Source: Tiliqua scincoides
Taxonomy: Eukaryota > Chordata > Lepidosauria > Squamata > Scincidae
Length of the DNA: 64,000 nt
Direction: 5' to 3'
NCBI RefSeq assembly: GCF_035046505.1
Contig: NC_089823.1
Coordinates: 7,810,645-7,874,644 of the forward strand
The notes under the pieces were generated by a model. It was given only the letters and a program-made list of their open reading frames with translations. It did no database searches and was not told the origin of the DNA. Shown here one piece after another: positions 22,560 to 33,050 of the stretch (position 1 is its first letter; each line of letters begins with the position of its first letter). The translations under genes and the position numbers were made by a program.

Positions 22560-23640
22560 GTTAACTTTCTCCAATTTTCCACACCTCTTCGTATACTTTT
22601 GAACAGAGACATATAATTTTTTTCCTGAATAATTCATTACTTTCCGCTGTCAAATATATTCCAAGGTACTTAACTGGCACTCATCTACTTGATGTTATAT
22701 TTAGATCTAAAGAACTCTTTCATGTCATCACTAATGCCGATCCCTATTACAACCATCTCAGAGATATTAACCTTATAACCAGATGCTACTCCATAAAAAT
22801 CAACAACACCATGCAGTGCCATGGCAGACAAATCTATATCTCTAATTGTAATTAAGACATCATCACTATATAAAAGGGTCACAGAAGTCACAACCTCAGT
22901 TTTCATCCCTTGAATTTCCTCTGAAGATTTTATTAATGAGGCCAAGATCAGTTAAACTTATTTAACTTATCTGTAAAGTTCTTTGTATTATTTAGAAATA
23001 GCAGTGCTGAAAAGGGCTATTCTTTCCAAATCCTCATTAAGGAATTTGGAGTAGCCAGAGAACTCGTGCAAGGAAAGTGCCCTACAGGTAGACCACAGCT
23101 GCGATACAAGGACATCTGCAAGAGGGATCTGAAGGCCTTAGGAGTGGACCTCAACAGGTGGGAAACCCTGGCCTCTGAGTGGCCCGCTTGGAGGCAGGCT
23201 GTGCAGCATGGCCTTTCCCAGTTTGAAGAGACACTTGGCCAACAGTCTGAGGCAAAGAAGGAAGGCCCATAGCCAGGGAGACAGACCAGGGGCAGACTGC
23301 ACTTGCTCCCGGTGTGGAAGGGATTGTCACTCCCGAATTGGCCTTTTCAGCCACACTAGACGCTGTGCCAGAACCACCTTTCAGAGTGCGATACCATAGT
23401 CTTTCGAGACTGAAGGTGGCCAACAACAAGGCTTCTGATTTCTTTAAATATATTGAAGGAAACTGCCATGAATCCCAAATGTTTCCAACTAAATAAACAT
23501 CCATAGAATCAAATGCCTAAAAAGAATAATTTTGTTTCTTCATTACTATAGTCCCATTTATTAATAATAATGACTGCCCTCCTGGTACTTTCAGCTAAAA
23601 AAAGATTCCTTAATAAATGCAGCTTGACCCTTTTGTATAT
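22560..23640 (-). mobile_element. L1 ORF2 fragment, interrupted by LINE-A
   Basis: The minus frame 22945-22685 encodes IKSSEEIQGMKTEVVTSVTL, LLYSDDVLITIRDIDLS and FYGVASGYKVNISEM. This is L1 RT around motif C, here YSDD where L1 usually has YADD. After the LINE-A insertion (23059-23432) L1-like coding resumes on the far side (MDVYLVGNIWDSWQFPSIYL near 23504-23430). Several frame breaks are present. Outer boundaries are approximate. Confidence 0.7.
23059..23432 (+). mobile_element. LINE-A 3' end fragment inside L1
   Basis: Begins GAACTCGTGCAAGGAAAGTG and ends GACTGAAGGTGGCCAAC. It encodes the C-terminal part (RPQLRYKDICKRDLKALGVD onward). Relative to 19463-19946 it has lost a short GCAAAGA repeat unit in EAKRQRRKA, which shifts the frame. 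Confidence 0.85.
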
Positions 23641-23662
23641 ACTTGGTTGTAACTTTATTTAA

Positions 23663-24277
23663 CAGCCCAATCTTTCAGGGGACTTATGGTGGCAGATCTT
23701 GAAACTGTGCTCTGTCATGTGCTTTGGGGCAGCTGGACCAAATTGGAGAAATTATGCACATGACAGTGGCTTCCAGACTTCCTGCCACAGGATGTAGGTG
23801 GGTGAGGTGGGCGGTTCGGAGTGAGGAGCAGGTTGGGCAGGGGGGAGGAGGAGGTAGGAGGGGGGAGGAGGGGGAGGATCCCAGTGGCACAGGTGCTTGC
23901 CAAGATCCTATACCCCATTCCCCTGCACATGCCCGATCTTCTCTGATCTCAGAAGCTAAGCAGGGTCAGGCCTGGTTAGTACTTGGATGGGAGACCGCCT
24001 GGGAATACTGGGTGTTGTAGGCTTATACCATAGTCTTTCGAGACTGAAGGTTGCCAACCAGACACCCATGAGTCTCCTAGGCCCTACATCATCAAAATAA
24101 CTGGTGTAGGTTCAAGGAGACTCATTGCAGACCAGACGGCCCACAGGGAGGTAAGTAAGAAAAAGTTTTACTTACCACTCCAGGGTTGTTTTATTGACCA
24201 CCTCCCCCATAGCATGCAGCTCCTATTCTGGCTGTGGTGCTGCATTTTATGGGTTGGTGGAGGATAGGATTGGGCTG
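23663..24277. mobile_element. PIF/Harbinger-like MITE hosting a 5S SINE
   Basis: Begins CAGCCCAATCTTTCAGGGG after TAA (23660-23662) and ends GGATTGGGCTG before TAA (24278-24280). The right part includes the family hairpin GGTAAGTAAGAAAAAGTTTT then ACTTACC. The 5S SINE 23919-24055 sits inside. Same long subfamily as 20584-21166. Confidence 0.7.
23919..24055 (+). mobile_element. 5S rRNA-headed SINE with LINE-A tail (monomer)
   Basis: From CCCTGCACATGCCCGATC it follows 5S rRNA from about nucleotide 17 to its 3' end, including the internal promoter elements AGCTAAGCAGGGTC (A box), CCTGGTTAG (intermediate element) and TTGGATGGGAGACCGCCTGG (C box). It continues directly into ACCATAGTCTTTCGAGACTG and AAGGTTGCCAAC, the LINE-A 3' end. 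It is a retroposon, not a ribosomal gene: the 5' 16 nt are missing and no T-run terminator follows. Confidence 0.85.
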
Positions 24278-24303
24278 TAAATGTTTTGCTAACTAAGATC
24301 TTA

Positions 24304-24378
24304 GGCTGCGATCCTATCTAGGAGCAACACCCATTAAATTCAATGGAACTTATTCCTGAGTACGCATGGCCATGCTTG
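24304..24378. mobile_element. Short Harbinger-like MITE, decayed
   Basis: GGCTGCGATCCTATCTAGGA after TTA (24301-24303), then CAATGGAACTTATTCCTGAG. It matches the short form in the 12.2-12.6 kb chain; the right end is eroded. Confidence 0.5.
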
Positions 24379-24597
24379 CACTGTTGGTTTATTAGTGAGA
24401 TAGAGGTAAAATTTAAACATTTGTGTTTGCATCTTTCTTTTATATATATGCATTTTGTCCAGAGGTTTGTGGCCCTTGAATGCTCATTTACATTACATAT
24501 GTTCATTACATCAATTGCAACTGATCCAACTAAGACATTTTGAAAAATTTAGAAATGGCACCTAGATTGGGCAATTCGCACATTTTCAGACTCTTAA

Positions 24598-25066
24598 GGC
24601 CCAATCCTATCCTTGAGATATGCTGGCATATACCTACTTGTGCCACTGCAATTACAGCCCTCCTGGTGTAGAAATCTGCCTGCCAACAGATGCACCAAGG
24701 ATTTTGGGGCACTGTTAGAAAAATGCCGCTCTGAAGTAGTTCAGATGTCCTCAGAGGTCAGCACAACTGCTGGTGGGGAGCCAAAACAGGGAGGAAATTA
24801 GGGCATGACATGAGAGGGGTATAGGAGAGCTGTGGGAGGGACAAAGAGTTGATGTACGCCATATCCTAACCCCCCTGCAGACAACTCACGCACTCCTGAC
24901 GCTAGAAAAACACTACGCCAATGGAACAGCTGGCGTGGGTTGGAGTAACCCCATAAGGAATAATGGGGAAGGGAAAAACAGTAGGAAATTTGCACCTCTA
25001 GCCACTCCCTGCCCAAAAGCCAGTAGAGGGAAAGGGAATGTTCTAAGCCACTAAGATCTTGCCCCC
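24598..25066. mobile_element. Harbinger-like MITE, long form
   Basis: GGCCCAATCCTATCCTTGAG follows TAA (24595-24597) and the element ends AGATCTTGCCCCC before TAA (25067-25069). The interior lacks domains. Right terminus is a poor inverted match, so the end is inferred mainly from the TAA duplication. Confidence 0.55.
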
Positions 25067-25218
25067 TAAAGGACACCATTGCATGTACACTCTGGTGGTA
25101 CCACTCCCTCACAAACATGAGTATGAATGCAACTTAAGCTAGTGAATAGGTGAGGTTGATGCTCTTGTCCTTATTACTCTTTCTGCATTTCTTTTTGTTC
25201 TCCACAGGGAACTGTTCC

Positions 25219-25764
25219 TGTCACGGGTTGATCCCCAGTCCTGACAGGTAATTTACTGGCTGCACAGTAACAGGCCTGAAGCCTTGGCCAGACCAGGACA
25301 GCACAGCATCCTGGGAGCCTCATGCTGATGCAATATCGGGTGACATCCATCAGGTGACTACATGTGAGGGTGTGTATGTGTGTGGCAGCACCTGCACAGT
25401 CAGCATGACTGTGCAGTATTTCCAACGCTCTGATTGGATGTAAGAAGTATAAGTTCCAGCAGGGGCAAGCAAAAGGTGTGGGAGAAGCAGAGCATTGTGA
25501 GCTGGAGGCTACGTTAGTTGGATCAGTGAATCGTGTACCGTTTGTATTATCTGGACTGTAAATATCTGTACATAGTAAAGGAGGAGTGTGGTGGAGAACT
25601 TCTGCCTTTGGGTCTTCTTTGTCGCCGGGGGTGAGGGTGTTCCGACCTTGAGGCACAGGAACGATAACTGCCGTGCAGCTTTCTGCGTGCCAAGCCGTTG
25701 GCGGAGCTCCAGCAGCAGAGCGGAGCCGTCCCGGAGCGGCCTGAGCACTATGCAGCTCGCAACA
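25219..25764. mobile_element. Solo LTR of an LTR retrotransposon (probably Ty3/Gypsy-like)
   Basis: A 546-bp unit begins TGTCACGGG and ends CTCGCAACA, the TG...CA form of LTRs, and is flanked by the 5-bp duplication GTTCC (25214-25218 and 25765-25769). An ATTGG box and a TATAAG motif lie about 210-240 bp in, as expected for a U3 promoter. No internal region is adjacent, so it is a solo LTR left by recombination. Orientation and family are inferred. It is a fossil; intact duplications suggest it is not among the oldest repeats here. Confidence 0.65.
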
Positions 25765-25769
25765 GTTCC

Positions 25770-26198
25770 ACAGGTGAGGACATCCTGCAGACCCTAAGGG
25801 ATACTTATAGCTTGCCTGAAGTGCCCAGTGGGACCCCAGCCGCTGGTCTCTGAGGTTGGTGACCTACTCCTTCCAGTCAGGTTCCTATGGCTCTGCAAAC
25901 TCCACAGCTGACAGTGAACCAACTGGTAAAGCCAGACCTCACTGATAGCTGTTACTTGGCAGTCTGTTGTATAACTTGCAATGGCACAACAGCCCTCTTG
26001 GGAGGAGATGGTTGGCAACCCCGCCTGTGTGTTTCTCTTTCAGATGCAGCTCTATCACTGATACCGTTCAATAAAAACCCTGACTGGATCACACTTGTTG
26101 ATACTTTGTTCACAGATCAGGACAGTCTTGGTAATTGACCTTTGTTGAGCTGGTGCCAGTACATTGTTGGTGTGGTGTTGCTGGAATGAGTTTAGGAC
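25770..26198. other. No gene recognised
   Basis: Unique-looking sequence with AATAAA at 26071-26076. Open frames on both strands have no domain. Confidence 0.4.
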
Positions 26199-26206
26199 AT
26201 GACAGG

Positions 26207-26574
26207 CAGTGGTGTCACTAGAGTTTGCAACACCCGGTACAGGAGACCAGCGTGTCACCCCACGATGGACCTCCTCCCATGCAGTGGGTGTGGCAATGTC
26301 CCAGTGGGCATGGTGATGCACCACTGCCCCACCTCCACTGGCTTTTGGCTATAATTTTTGATACAACAGAGATATTCCAACATGGTTTGTTTCAATGCAT
26401 CCTGCATGAAGTTACACATCAAATTATATATAACATGATGGTATTATTTGAATACCAATACCAAAAATAGGAGTATCATTTATTTTAAAACTTGTGGCCA
26501 GTAGTGGTGTCATCCCTCATGCGTGTCACCTGGTGAGGTCTGCCCCACCCCCACCATCCCTAGCAATGCCACTG
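26207..26574. mobile_element. hAT MITE with 8-bp duplication
   Basis: Ends are CAGTGGTGTCACTAGAG and CTAGCAATGCCACTG. The flanks ATGACAGG (26199-26206) and ATGACAGC (26575-26582) match at 7 of 8 positions. The interior contains ATACAACAGAGATATTCCAA and GAAGTTACACATCAAATT. The same family in opposite orientation is at 50450-50803. Confidence 0.8.
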
Positions 26575-27140
26575 ATGACAGCTGTCTAGCCGGTGTCATG
26601 CCAATGTGTGGCACTGGAACATCTGAATAAGGATGGGCCTTTCATTATAACAGCTACTTCTTCTTTACTGATAGGAGTATCAATTATTGCAATACCTTCT
26701 CCAGCTATTACTAGAAAATCAAGGCCTTGTGAAAGATGGTTGAATTCTCGCTCATCCAAGTTTGAGGACTGGCACAGATTTTTGTAATAAGGCAAAAACT
26801 CATTAGCAACTTCTTCAGTACTTTCTGCCAACCTAGTCTCTTTTTCCAAAAATACCATGGTAACAATTCTCTTACTCCTCTCTCCTGCAATTTTATGTGC
26901 AAGTAACCTGTCAGCTTTATCATTGTTTTCAAAATGCCTCTTCTTCAAAAACGGCAGAGAACATCCAGTTTCATAACTATTTTTTAAGTCTAGCAATTTT
27001 TTTGTATGTTTCCATTTTGTGTAGCATTGCCTGATCAAGATTTTTTTTTTTTGCAGAAGCTTCTCTTTTCATTCCTGTTTATTGACAGATTCTCAGATAT
27101 GAAGATATGATTATATTATATTATATATATTATATTATAT

Positions 27141-27258
27141 TTTTTAGATTGTGAGCCCTTTTGGGACAGGGAGCCATTAGATATTTGATTTTCTCTGTAA
27201 ACCGCTTTGTGAACTTTTTGTTGAAAAGCGGTATATAAATACTGTTGTTGTTGTTGTT
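27141..27258 (+). repeat. LINE/SINE 3' tail repeat with (GTT)n end
   Basis: GATTGTGAGCCCTTTTGGGA to AAAAGCGGTATATAAATACT then (GTT)n, closely matching 9230-9353. Confidence 0.6.
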
Positions 27259-27278
27259 ATATTTTCATATCTTCATAA

Positions 27279-27716
27279 GAACATAAGAACAGCCCCACTG
27301 GATCAGGCCATAGGGCCATCTAGTCCAGCTTCCTGTATCTCACAGCAGCCCACCAAATGCCCCAGGGAGCACACCAGATAACAGGAGACCTCATCCTGGT
27401 GCCCTCCCTTGCATCTGACATAGCCCATTTCTAAAATCAGGAGGTGTCACATACACATCATGGCTTGTAACCCGTAATGGATTTTTCCTCCAGAAACTTG
27501 TCCAATCCCCTTTTAAAGGCGTCCAGGCTAGACGCCATCACCACATCCTATGGCAAGGAGTTCCACAGACCAACCACATGCTGAGTAAAGAAATATTTTG
27601 TTTTGTCTGTCCTAACTCTCTCAACACTCAATTTTAGTGGATGTCCCCTGGTTCTGGTGATGTGAGAGTGTAAAGAGCATCTCTCTATCCACTTTATCCT
27701 TCCCGTGCATAATTTT
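27279..27716 (-). mobile_element. CR1 LINE 3' fragment
   Basis: Starts on plus with AAGAACATAAGAACAGCCCC (the inverted TTCTTATG tail) and matches the 57.9-58.35 kb part of the nearly full-length CR1 up to TTCCCGTGCATAATTTT, where a (TATC)n run and LINE-A follow. It covers the last ~60 ORF2 codons and the 3' untranslated region. Confidence 0.85.
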
Positions 27717-27786
27717 ATATCTATCTATCTATCTATCTATCTATATCTATATCTATATCTATATCTATATATATATATCTTCATAT
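27717..27786. repeat. (TATC)n / (TA)n microsatellite
   Basis: About 60 bp of TATC and TATATC units lie directly at the 3' end of the LINE-A copy, analogous to the (TAA)n at 10644-10709. Confidence 0.92.
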
Positions 27787-27809
27787 TGGCAACCTTCAGT
27801 CTCGAAAGA

Positions 27810-28856
27810 CTATGGTATCGCACTCTGAAAGGTGGTTCTGGCACAGCGTCTAGTGTGGCTGAAAAGGCCAATCCGGGAGTGACAATCCCTTCCACACCGG
27901 GAGCAAGTGCAGTCTGTCCCTGGTCTGTCTCCCTGGCTATGGGCCTTCCTTCTTTGCCTCTTTGCCTCAGACTGTTGGCCAAGTGTCTCTTCAAATTGGG
28001 AAAGGCCATGTTGCACAGCCTGCCTCCAAGCGGGCCGCTCAGAGGCCAGGGTTTCCCACTTGTTGAGGTCCATCCCTAAGGCCTTCAGATCCCTCTTGCA
28101 GATGTCCTTGTAGCACAGCTGTGGTCTACCTGTAGGACGCTTTCCTTGCACGAGTTCTCCATAGAGGAGATCCTTTGGGATCCGGCCATCATCCATTCTC
28201 ACAACATGACCGAGCCAACGCAGGCGTCTCTGTTTCAGCAGTGCATACATGCTAGGGATTCCAGCACGTTCCAGGACTGTGTTGTTAGGAACTTTGTCCT
28301 GCCAGGTGATGCCGAGAATGCGTCGGAGGCAGCGCATGTGGAAAGCGTTCAGTTTCCTCTCCTGCTGTGAGCAGAGAGTCCATGACTCGCTGCAGTACAG
28401 AAGTGTACTCAGGACGCAAGCTCTGTAGACCTGGATCTTGGTCTTTGTGAGTCTGGAAAATGTGGTAGCTGCTTTACCGATGCGTTTGTTTAGTTCGGTA
28501 TCGAGAGAAAGCGTGTCAGAGATCGTTGAGCCAAGGTACACAAAGTCATGGACAACCTCCAGTTCATGCGCAGAGATTGTAATGCAGGGAGGTGAGTCCA
28601 CATCCTGAACCATGATATGTGTTTTCTTCAGGCTGATCGTCAGTCCAAAATCTTGGCAGGCCTTGCTAAAACGATCCATGAGCTGCTGGAGATCTTTGGC
28701 AGAGTGGGTAGTGACAGCTGCATCGTCGGCAAAGAGGAAGTCACGCAGACATTTCAGCTGGACTTTGGACTTCGCTCTCAGTCTGGAGAGGTTGAAGAGC
28801 TTTCCGTCTGATCTGGTCCAAGAGATAGATGCCTTCTTTTGCAGTTCCAAAGGCAT
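27810..28856 (-). pseudogene. LINE-A RT motif C and C-terminal zinc-finger domain
   Basis: 348-codon frame. LFADDAAV places the catalytic FADD at residues 42-45. LRRILGITWQDKVPN and RLRWLGHVVRMDDGRIPKDL form the connection domain. A C2HC finger, C-x2-C-x12-H-x3-C, spans residues 318-338 (CSRCGRDC to HTRRC). Compared with 9356-10641 eleven residues (RVWSNKKLTEH) are missing in frame, so the deletion did not break the frame. The finger is likely an RNA- or target-binding element, by analogy with other LINE C-termini. Confidence 0.85.
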
Positions 28857-29568
28857 GCTTCAGCAGGACAGCGAAGAAAATCCCAAACAAGGTTGGTGCA
28901 AGAACACAGCCCTGCTTCACGCCACTTCGGATGTCAAAGGGGTCTGATGTGGAGCCATCAAAGACAACAGTGCCCTTCATGTCCTTGTGGAAGGATCTGA
29001 TGATGCTGAGGAGCCTGGGTGGACATCCAATCTTGGGGAGAATCTTGAAGAGGCCATCCCTGCTGACCAGGTCGAAGGCCTTCGTGAGATCTATGAAGGC
29101 TATAAAGAGTGGCTGTCGTTGTTCCCTGCATTTCTCCTGCAGTTGTCTAAGGGAGAATACCATATCAGTGGTGGACCTGTTGGCTCGGAATCCACACTGT
29201 GATTCTGGATAAACGCTCTCTGCAAGTACCTGGAGCCTCTTTAGTGCAACTCGGGCAAACAACTTTCCTACAACGTTAAGGAGAGAGATGCCACGGTAGT
29301 TATTGCAGTCACCCCTGTCGCCTTTGTTCTTGTACAGCGTGATGATGTTTGCATCCCTCATGTCTTGAGGTACTCCACCTTCTCTCCAGCAGAGACAGAG
29401 GATTTCATGCAGCTCAGTGACGATGATCTCTTTGCAGCACTTTAGGACTTCAGCAGGGATGCTGTCTTTTCCAGGTGCCTTGCCAAAGGCAAGGGAGTCC
29501 AGTGCCACGTGAAGTTCTTCTAGGGTTGGTTCACTGTCAAGCTCCTCCAGCACAGGCAGGCACCCCAA
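28741..29568 (-). pseudogene. LINE-A reverse transcriptase, N-terminal part
   Basis: 275-codon frame. Residues 29-39 give GKAPGKDSIPA, a finger motif common to LINE RTs. NKGDRGDCNNYRGISLLN is at 81-98, AFIDLTKAFD with the motif A aspartate at residue 160, and SGVKQGCVLAPTLF (motif B) at 215-228. After about residue 250 the frame slips and the sequence diverges from the 9356-10641 copy. RT would copy LINE-A RNA at the nicked target; here it is a remnant. Confidence 0.85.
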
Positions 29569-30105
29569 TGCATATCACCCCATATCACCCCAATTGCATT
29601 CCCCACCCATGAGTAGCTCTCCTTGCCTTGCTGTATCAAATACTGCCGAATAAAATACATTCTTTCTTGCACGTGGGGTGTATAGATTGACCAATGTTAA
29701 CTTATCACCATTCAAATAACCTAACATCACCTACTGCCTTCTCCTGTCTTGCTTCAGATCAATGAGCACAAATTGTATGCTCAATACTGCATATTACAAC
29801 CCTGTGCATCTTTTCTGGGGTTGCATACAACAGATACTATTTCTAAAGAAGGGCTCTTCAAAAAATGATCATGTTGCTTAATTCATTCTTTTTGACTCAT
29901 TGTTCCTTTATATATGATGCTATTTTCTTCCTCTTCACTGTATTTGTAAGTCCGCTCATGTTCAGACTCACCAATTTTAGGGTATTCATCTTTATTATTA
30001 AAACAATGATTACTACAACACTGTTATTTTCTCACTCACTGATAGTTATTCTCAGTCCTGTACCTTATTGATACAGATTCTCTTCTTTTCTCAGAAGATG
30101 TGTTG

Positions 30106-30935
30106 AAGGTAGTATTATGTACACACACCCCCCCCCGATATTCCTCAAATTCTCTGCTTCTCTAAAACCTAATAAGGTGTCTTCATTTTGTGTTCCTCTT
30201 ATATAACTCTTATGCTTTTCTCATCAGTCAAGGCTTCAGTTTGGTTGACTGTGTGCTCAGAAACTCTTCTGCTTCCTCATTCATTCAAACTGGAATCCAC
30301 TTTTAAGTCATTTCTGCCCAACGTTGCATATATGCAACAGGGACCAAATGTGTACACCTCAGCCAGGCAAAATTAAGCAAGCCTGTCAGAGATTTTAAAA
30401 GGCATTCTGCATTTGTACTGCAGCCTTTCTTTAACAAATTGCTCAGTGAAAAATTGGTTAAAGGGTCAGTGGAGGTAGACCTGGAAAGATCTGGACTTCC
30501 TGTGTCACCCTCATCTGCACTGCTTTCCCACATTGCTCTCATCAACTGTTCTTTAATGTATACACTTTTGAAAAAAAATGCTCACTTTTAAAAATCTTAT
30601 TTCATAGATAAGAAACTGCCACATGAGAGTAACTCCATACTTTCTCAACTCCAACTGGCTATTTGAAGTCTGATCCAAACAGATACAAACGGGTCTTCCA
30701 AAAATGTTATTACGATATCCTCAAACTTTTCTTTCAAGTCTCTAATCTTGACATTCACCTTTCAACTCCTGTTGTCCAGCATTCTAGATGTTCATTTGTG
30801 CAACCCCTTCAAATAAAACCAGTTGTCTCTCACTTCTTGGTTTGGGATTGTGATGGAGCAGGATAAGGAGTTCCCTCCCCCCCCCCGAAGCGTCATGTTG
30901 AATGCGACAGAGCATGGTAAGGAAATGTTATTTGA
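30106..30935. other. No gene; one TTAA MITE inside
   Basis: AT-rich unique-looking sequence containing the tiny MITE at 30303-30376. No domain in the short frames. Confidence 0.45.
30303..30376. mobile_element. Tiny piggyBac-like MITE (66 bp plus TTAA)
   Basis: TTAA at 30303-30306 and 30373-30376 flank a 66-bp unit starting GTCATTTCTGCCCAACGTTG and containing GCATATATGC. It is the reverse-orientation relative of the copy at 815-885. The right inverted end is decayed. Confidence 0.65.
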
Positions 30936-31375
30936 CAGCCAGGATGGTGTAGTGGTTTGGAAATGGAACTTAGACGTGGAAGATCCAGGTTCAAATCCCT
31001 GCTGAGCCACAAGACTTCCTGGGTCAAGGTCACACAGGACCCAATCCTATCCAACTTTCCAGCACTGATGCAGCCGTGCCAATAGGGCATGAGTTGCATT
31101 CTGTGGTGGAGGGGGGGGCACCACAGAAGAAGCCTCCTCAAAGCAAAGGAACATTTGCCCCCTTACCTTGGGGCTGCATTGTGGCTGCATCAATGCTGGG
31201 AAATTGGATAGGATTGGGCCCACAGTCACTGTCTCTCAGGGTTGTTGTGAGGTTAATGTCTCTCTCTCAGACAACCTACCTCACAGGGTTGTTGTGAGGA
31301 CAAAAGGAGGGAAGGAACAATGTACAGCACCCTGAGCTCCTTGGATGAAGGGCAGTATAAAACTGTTAAATCTAA
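30936..31375 (+). mobile_element. tRNA-derived SINE (MIR-like), split by a MITE
   Basis: Left part 30936-31036 has GGTGTAGTGGTTTGGAAATGG (A box region) and GGTTCAAATCCCTGCTGAG (B box). Right part 31222-31375 has CCTACCTCACAGGGTTGTTG, TGTGAGGACAAAAGGAGG and CACCCTGAGCTCCTTGGATG. Removing the MITE 31037-31221 restores GTCACACAGTCACTGTCTCT, typical of this SINE. A short internal TCTCTCAGGGTTGTTGTGAG repeat suggests a local duplication. Confidence 0.75.
31037..31221. mobile_element. Medium Harbinger-like MITE inside a SINE
   Basis: 185 bp with ends GGACCCAATCCTATCCAACT and TTGGATAGGATTGGGCCC, flanked by ACA (31034-31036 and 31222-31224). The arms CCAGCACTGATGCAGCC and GGCTGCATCAATGCTGG extend the palindrome. 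The empty SINE sequence confirms the boundaries. Confidence 0.8.
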
Positions 31376-32300
31376 ACTATTCAATCAAGCAAACAATAAA
31401 ACAAAATACTCTTCCTGCTTAACGAAGCTTTTCAATCTGTCCACACAAAACGATACAAATATAGCCCCATAAATTTACAACCACCAAAGAAATAGCCTTT
31501 TCTCTGTGTCTCTCTCCCCGGCATTCGTAGCTCTTTGGGGATACATAAGGAATGGAGAGACACAGATAGGAAGCTGTAAACACCAGGTAAGATGCACGGG
31601 TTTCCGGAAAGTGACAGGTGCTATTAGAGATAAGGCAATTTTCCTTAAAAGCTCCAACTGAGATTAATACACCTGGGCCAAGGTACCCCACTGCAGAAGG
31701 GAGAAAAGACCAGATTTCTAGTTAATTGTCTTTTCATTGGCTTTGGGGGAGGGCAAAACTGGTCCAGAATTTCCTTTTCTTGCACAAATAAGGTACAAGG
31801 GAGAAATGTCCTCTTTCACATTAAGAAGTGATGTTTACACATGGTGTGTTGTTCCCTTCGATCATCATGTCCAAAGTAGACTCCAACTGCAAAGAACAGC
31901 AGCGGCACCTGTGCCAAAAGTACTACCTTAAAAACAGGCCCCAGCTCTTTATGTGTGCTTGTAGGTAATTATTTTGCTATGGATTAACTATTATTAAGTG
32001 CTATCTTGGGCAGGAGCATCTCTCAGGCAGCGTTGCTACCACAGGACATGAGACTGTTTTCAATGGATTTCTTCCCTGTCCCCATTAACAGGTAAACCTG
32101 GAGCAGAAAGATGGATGGCCTAGATGTGAAAGCAGGGGGAAGTAAAGAGTGGACTAACAAGCGCAGAGAGGCGTTGAAGCAAGGAAGGGTCCTCTGCTAA
32201 ATTTGCTGGTGTCGTCTTAAGGACACAATTTACCTTAAGAGATGAGTCGCATCCGCACAGGAAGCAGAAGGAGGTGACAAAGGAGGAAGAGGCCTGCAGT
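31376..32300. other. No gene or repeat recognised
   Basis: Unique-looking sequence; short frames have no recognisable domain. Confidence 0.4.
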
Positions 32301-32301
32301 G

Positions 32302-32695
32302 GCATAAGAACATAAGAACAGCCCCACTGGATCAGGCCATAGGCCCATCTAGTCCAGCTTCCTGTATCTCACAGCGGCCCACCAAATGCCCCAGGGAGCA
32401 CACCAGATAACAAGAGACCTGCATTATGGTGCCCTCCCTTGCATCTGGCATAGCCCATTTCTAAAATCAGGAGGTTGCACATACACATCATGGCTTGTAC
32501 CCCGTAATGGATTTATCCTCCAGAAACTTGTCCAATCCCCTTTTAAAGGCGTCCAGGCCAGACACCGTCACTGCATCCTGTGGCAAGGAGTTCCACAGAA
32601 CAACCACCCGCTGAGTAAAGAAATATTTTCTTTTGCCTGTTCTAACTCTCCCAACACTCAATTTTAGTGGATGTCCCCTGGTTCTGGTGTTATGT
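32302..32695 (-). mobile_element. CR1 LINE 3' fragment
   Basis: Starts with ATAAGAACATAAGAACAGCC and, on minus, includes the end of ORF2 (RKYFFTQRVVVLWNSLPQDA, DAFKRGLDKFLEDKSI) in one frame, 32733-32488, then the 3' untranslated region. Confidence 0.88.
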
Positions 32696-33050
32696 GGCAG
32701 AATGGACGGTATCATTTCAGGCTGCAGGTGCAAGAACCAGTAGTGTAGCTGGGGTGGGGCAAAACAGTATGTACAAGAGGACCCCTGTATTTGCAGATCC
32801 CATATCCACAGATCAGGTGCCCCCCCCCGCTCGGGGCTTCCCGGGCCTCATAATGCCTTATGAGGCATTAAAAAGGCACTTCCAGCGTCTCCATGAAACC
32901 GGAAGTCACATGTTTTGAGCTCTAGGGCTCGATCTGAGCCCTGCAGAGGCTGCGGAGTGAAGCTCCCCTCGCCTCCAGAGGTGGGGCAGGCATTGGCCCA
33001 TATATGTGGTTTCCTATAACCATGAGGGTTTTCAGAATGGAACCCTCACT
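32696..33050. other. Possible Tigger/mariner-like MITE, unresolved
   Basis: GAGGACCCCTGTATTTGCAG near 32778 and GATACGGGGACATGCC near 33051 could be opposing ends, but the inverted match is short and the target duplication is unclear. Confidence 0.3.

Larger units (their letters stand above)
27787..29568 (-). mobile_element. LINE-A, longest copy (RT to 3' end)
   Basis: A 1.78-kb, 5'-truncated APE-type LINE on the minus strand. It runs from just inside the RT start to the 3' end TTGCCAAC at 27787. Two overlapping frames (29568-28741 and 28856-27810) together cover RT and C-terminal domain with one frameshift near 28.85 kb. It lacks the endonuclease, so it cannot move by itself. Clade not assigned: the C-terminal zinc finger and the simple-repeat tail resemble RTE-related or similar APE LINEs, but this needs a phylogeny. 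Confidence 0.88.
26583..30105 (-). mobile_element. L1 ORF2 remnant split by later insertions
   Basis: Reading minus strand, 30105-29575 carries an L1 endonuclease remnant (LVSLNMSGLTNTVKRKKIAS, then YLNGDKLTLVNLYTPRARK). The frame 27038-26586 carries the endonuclease-RT linker (NKADRLLAHKIAGERSKR-like and EEVANEFLPYYKNLCQSSNL). The order is that of one L1, with 27120-29570 occupied by a SINE/LINE tail, CR1, a microsatellite and LINE-A. It is heavily decayed. Two separate L1 insertions are an alternative. Confidence 0.65.

Noticed and set aside
25174-25797. Protein-coding exon on either strand
   Set aside because: The stretch is a TG...CA unit with a 5-bp duplication, i.e. a solo LTR.
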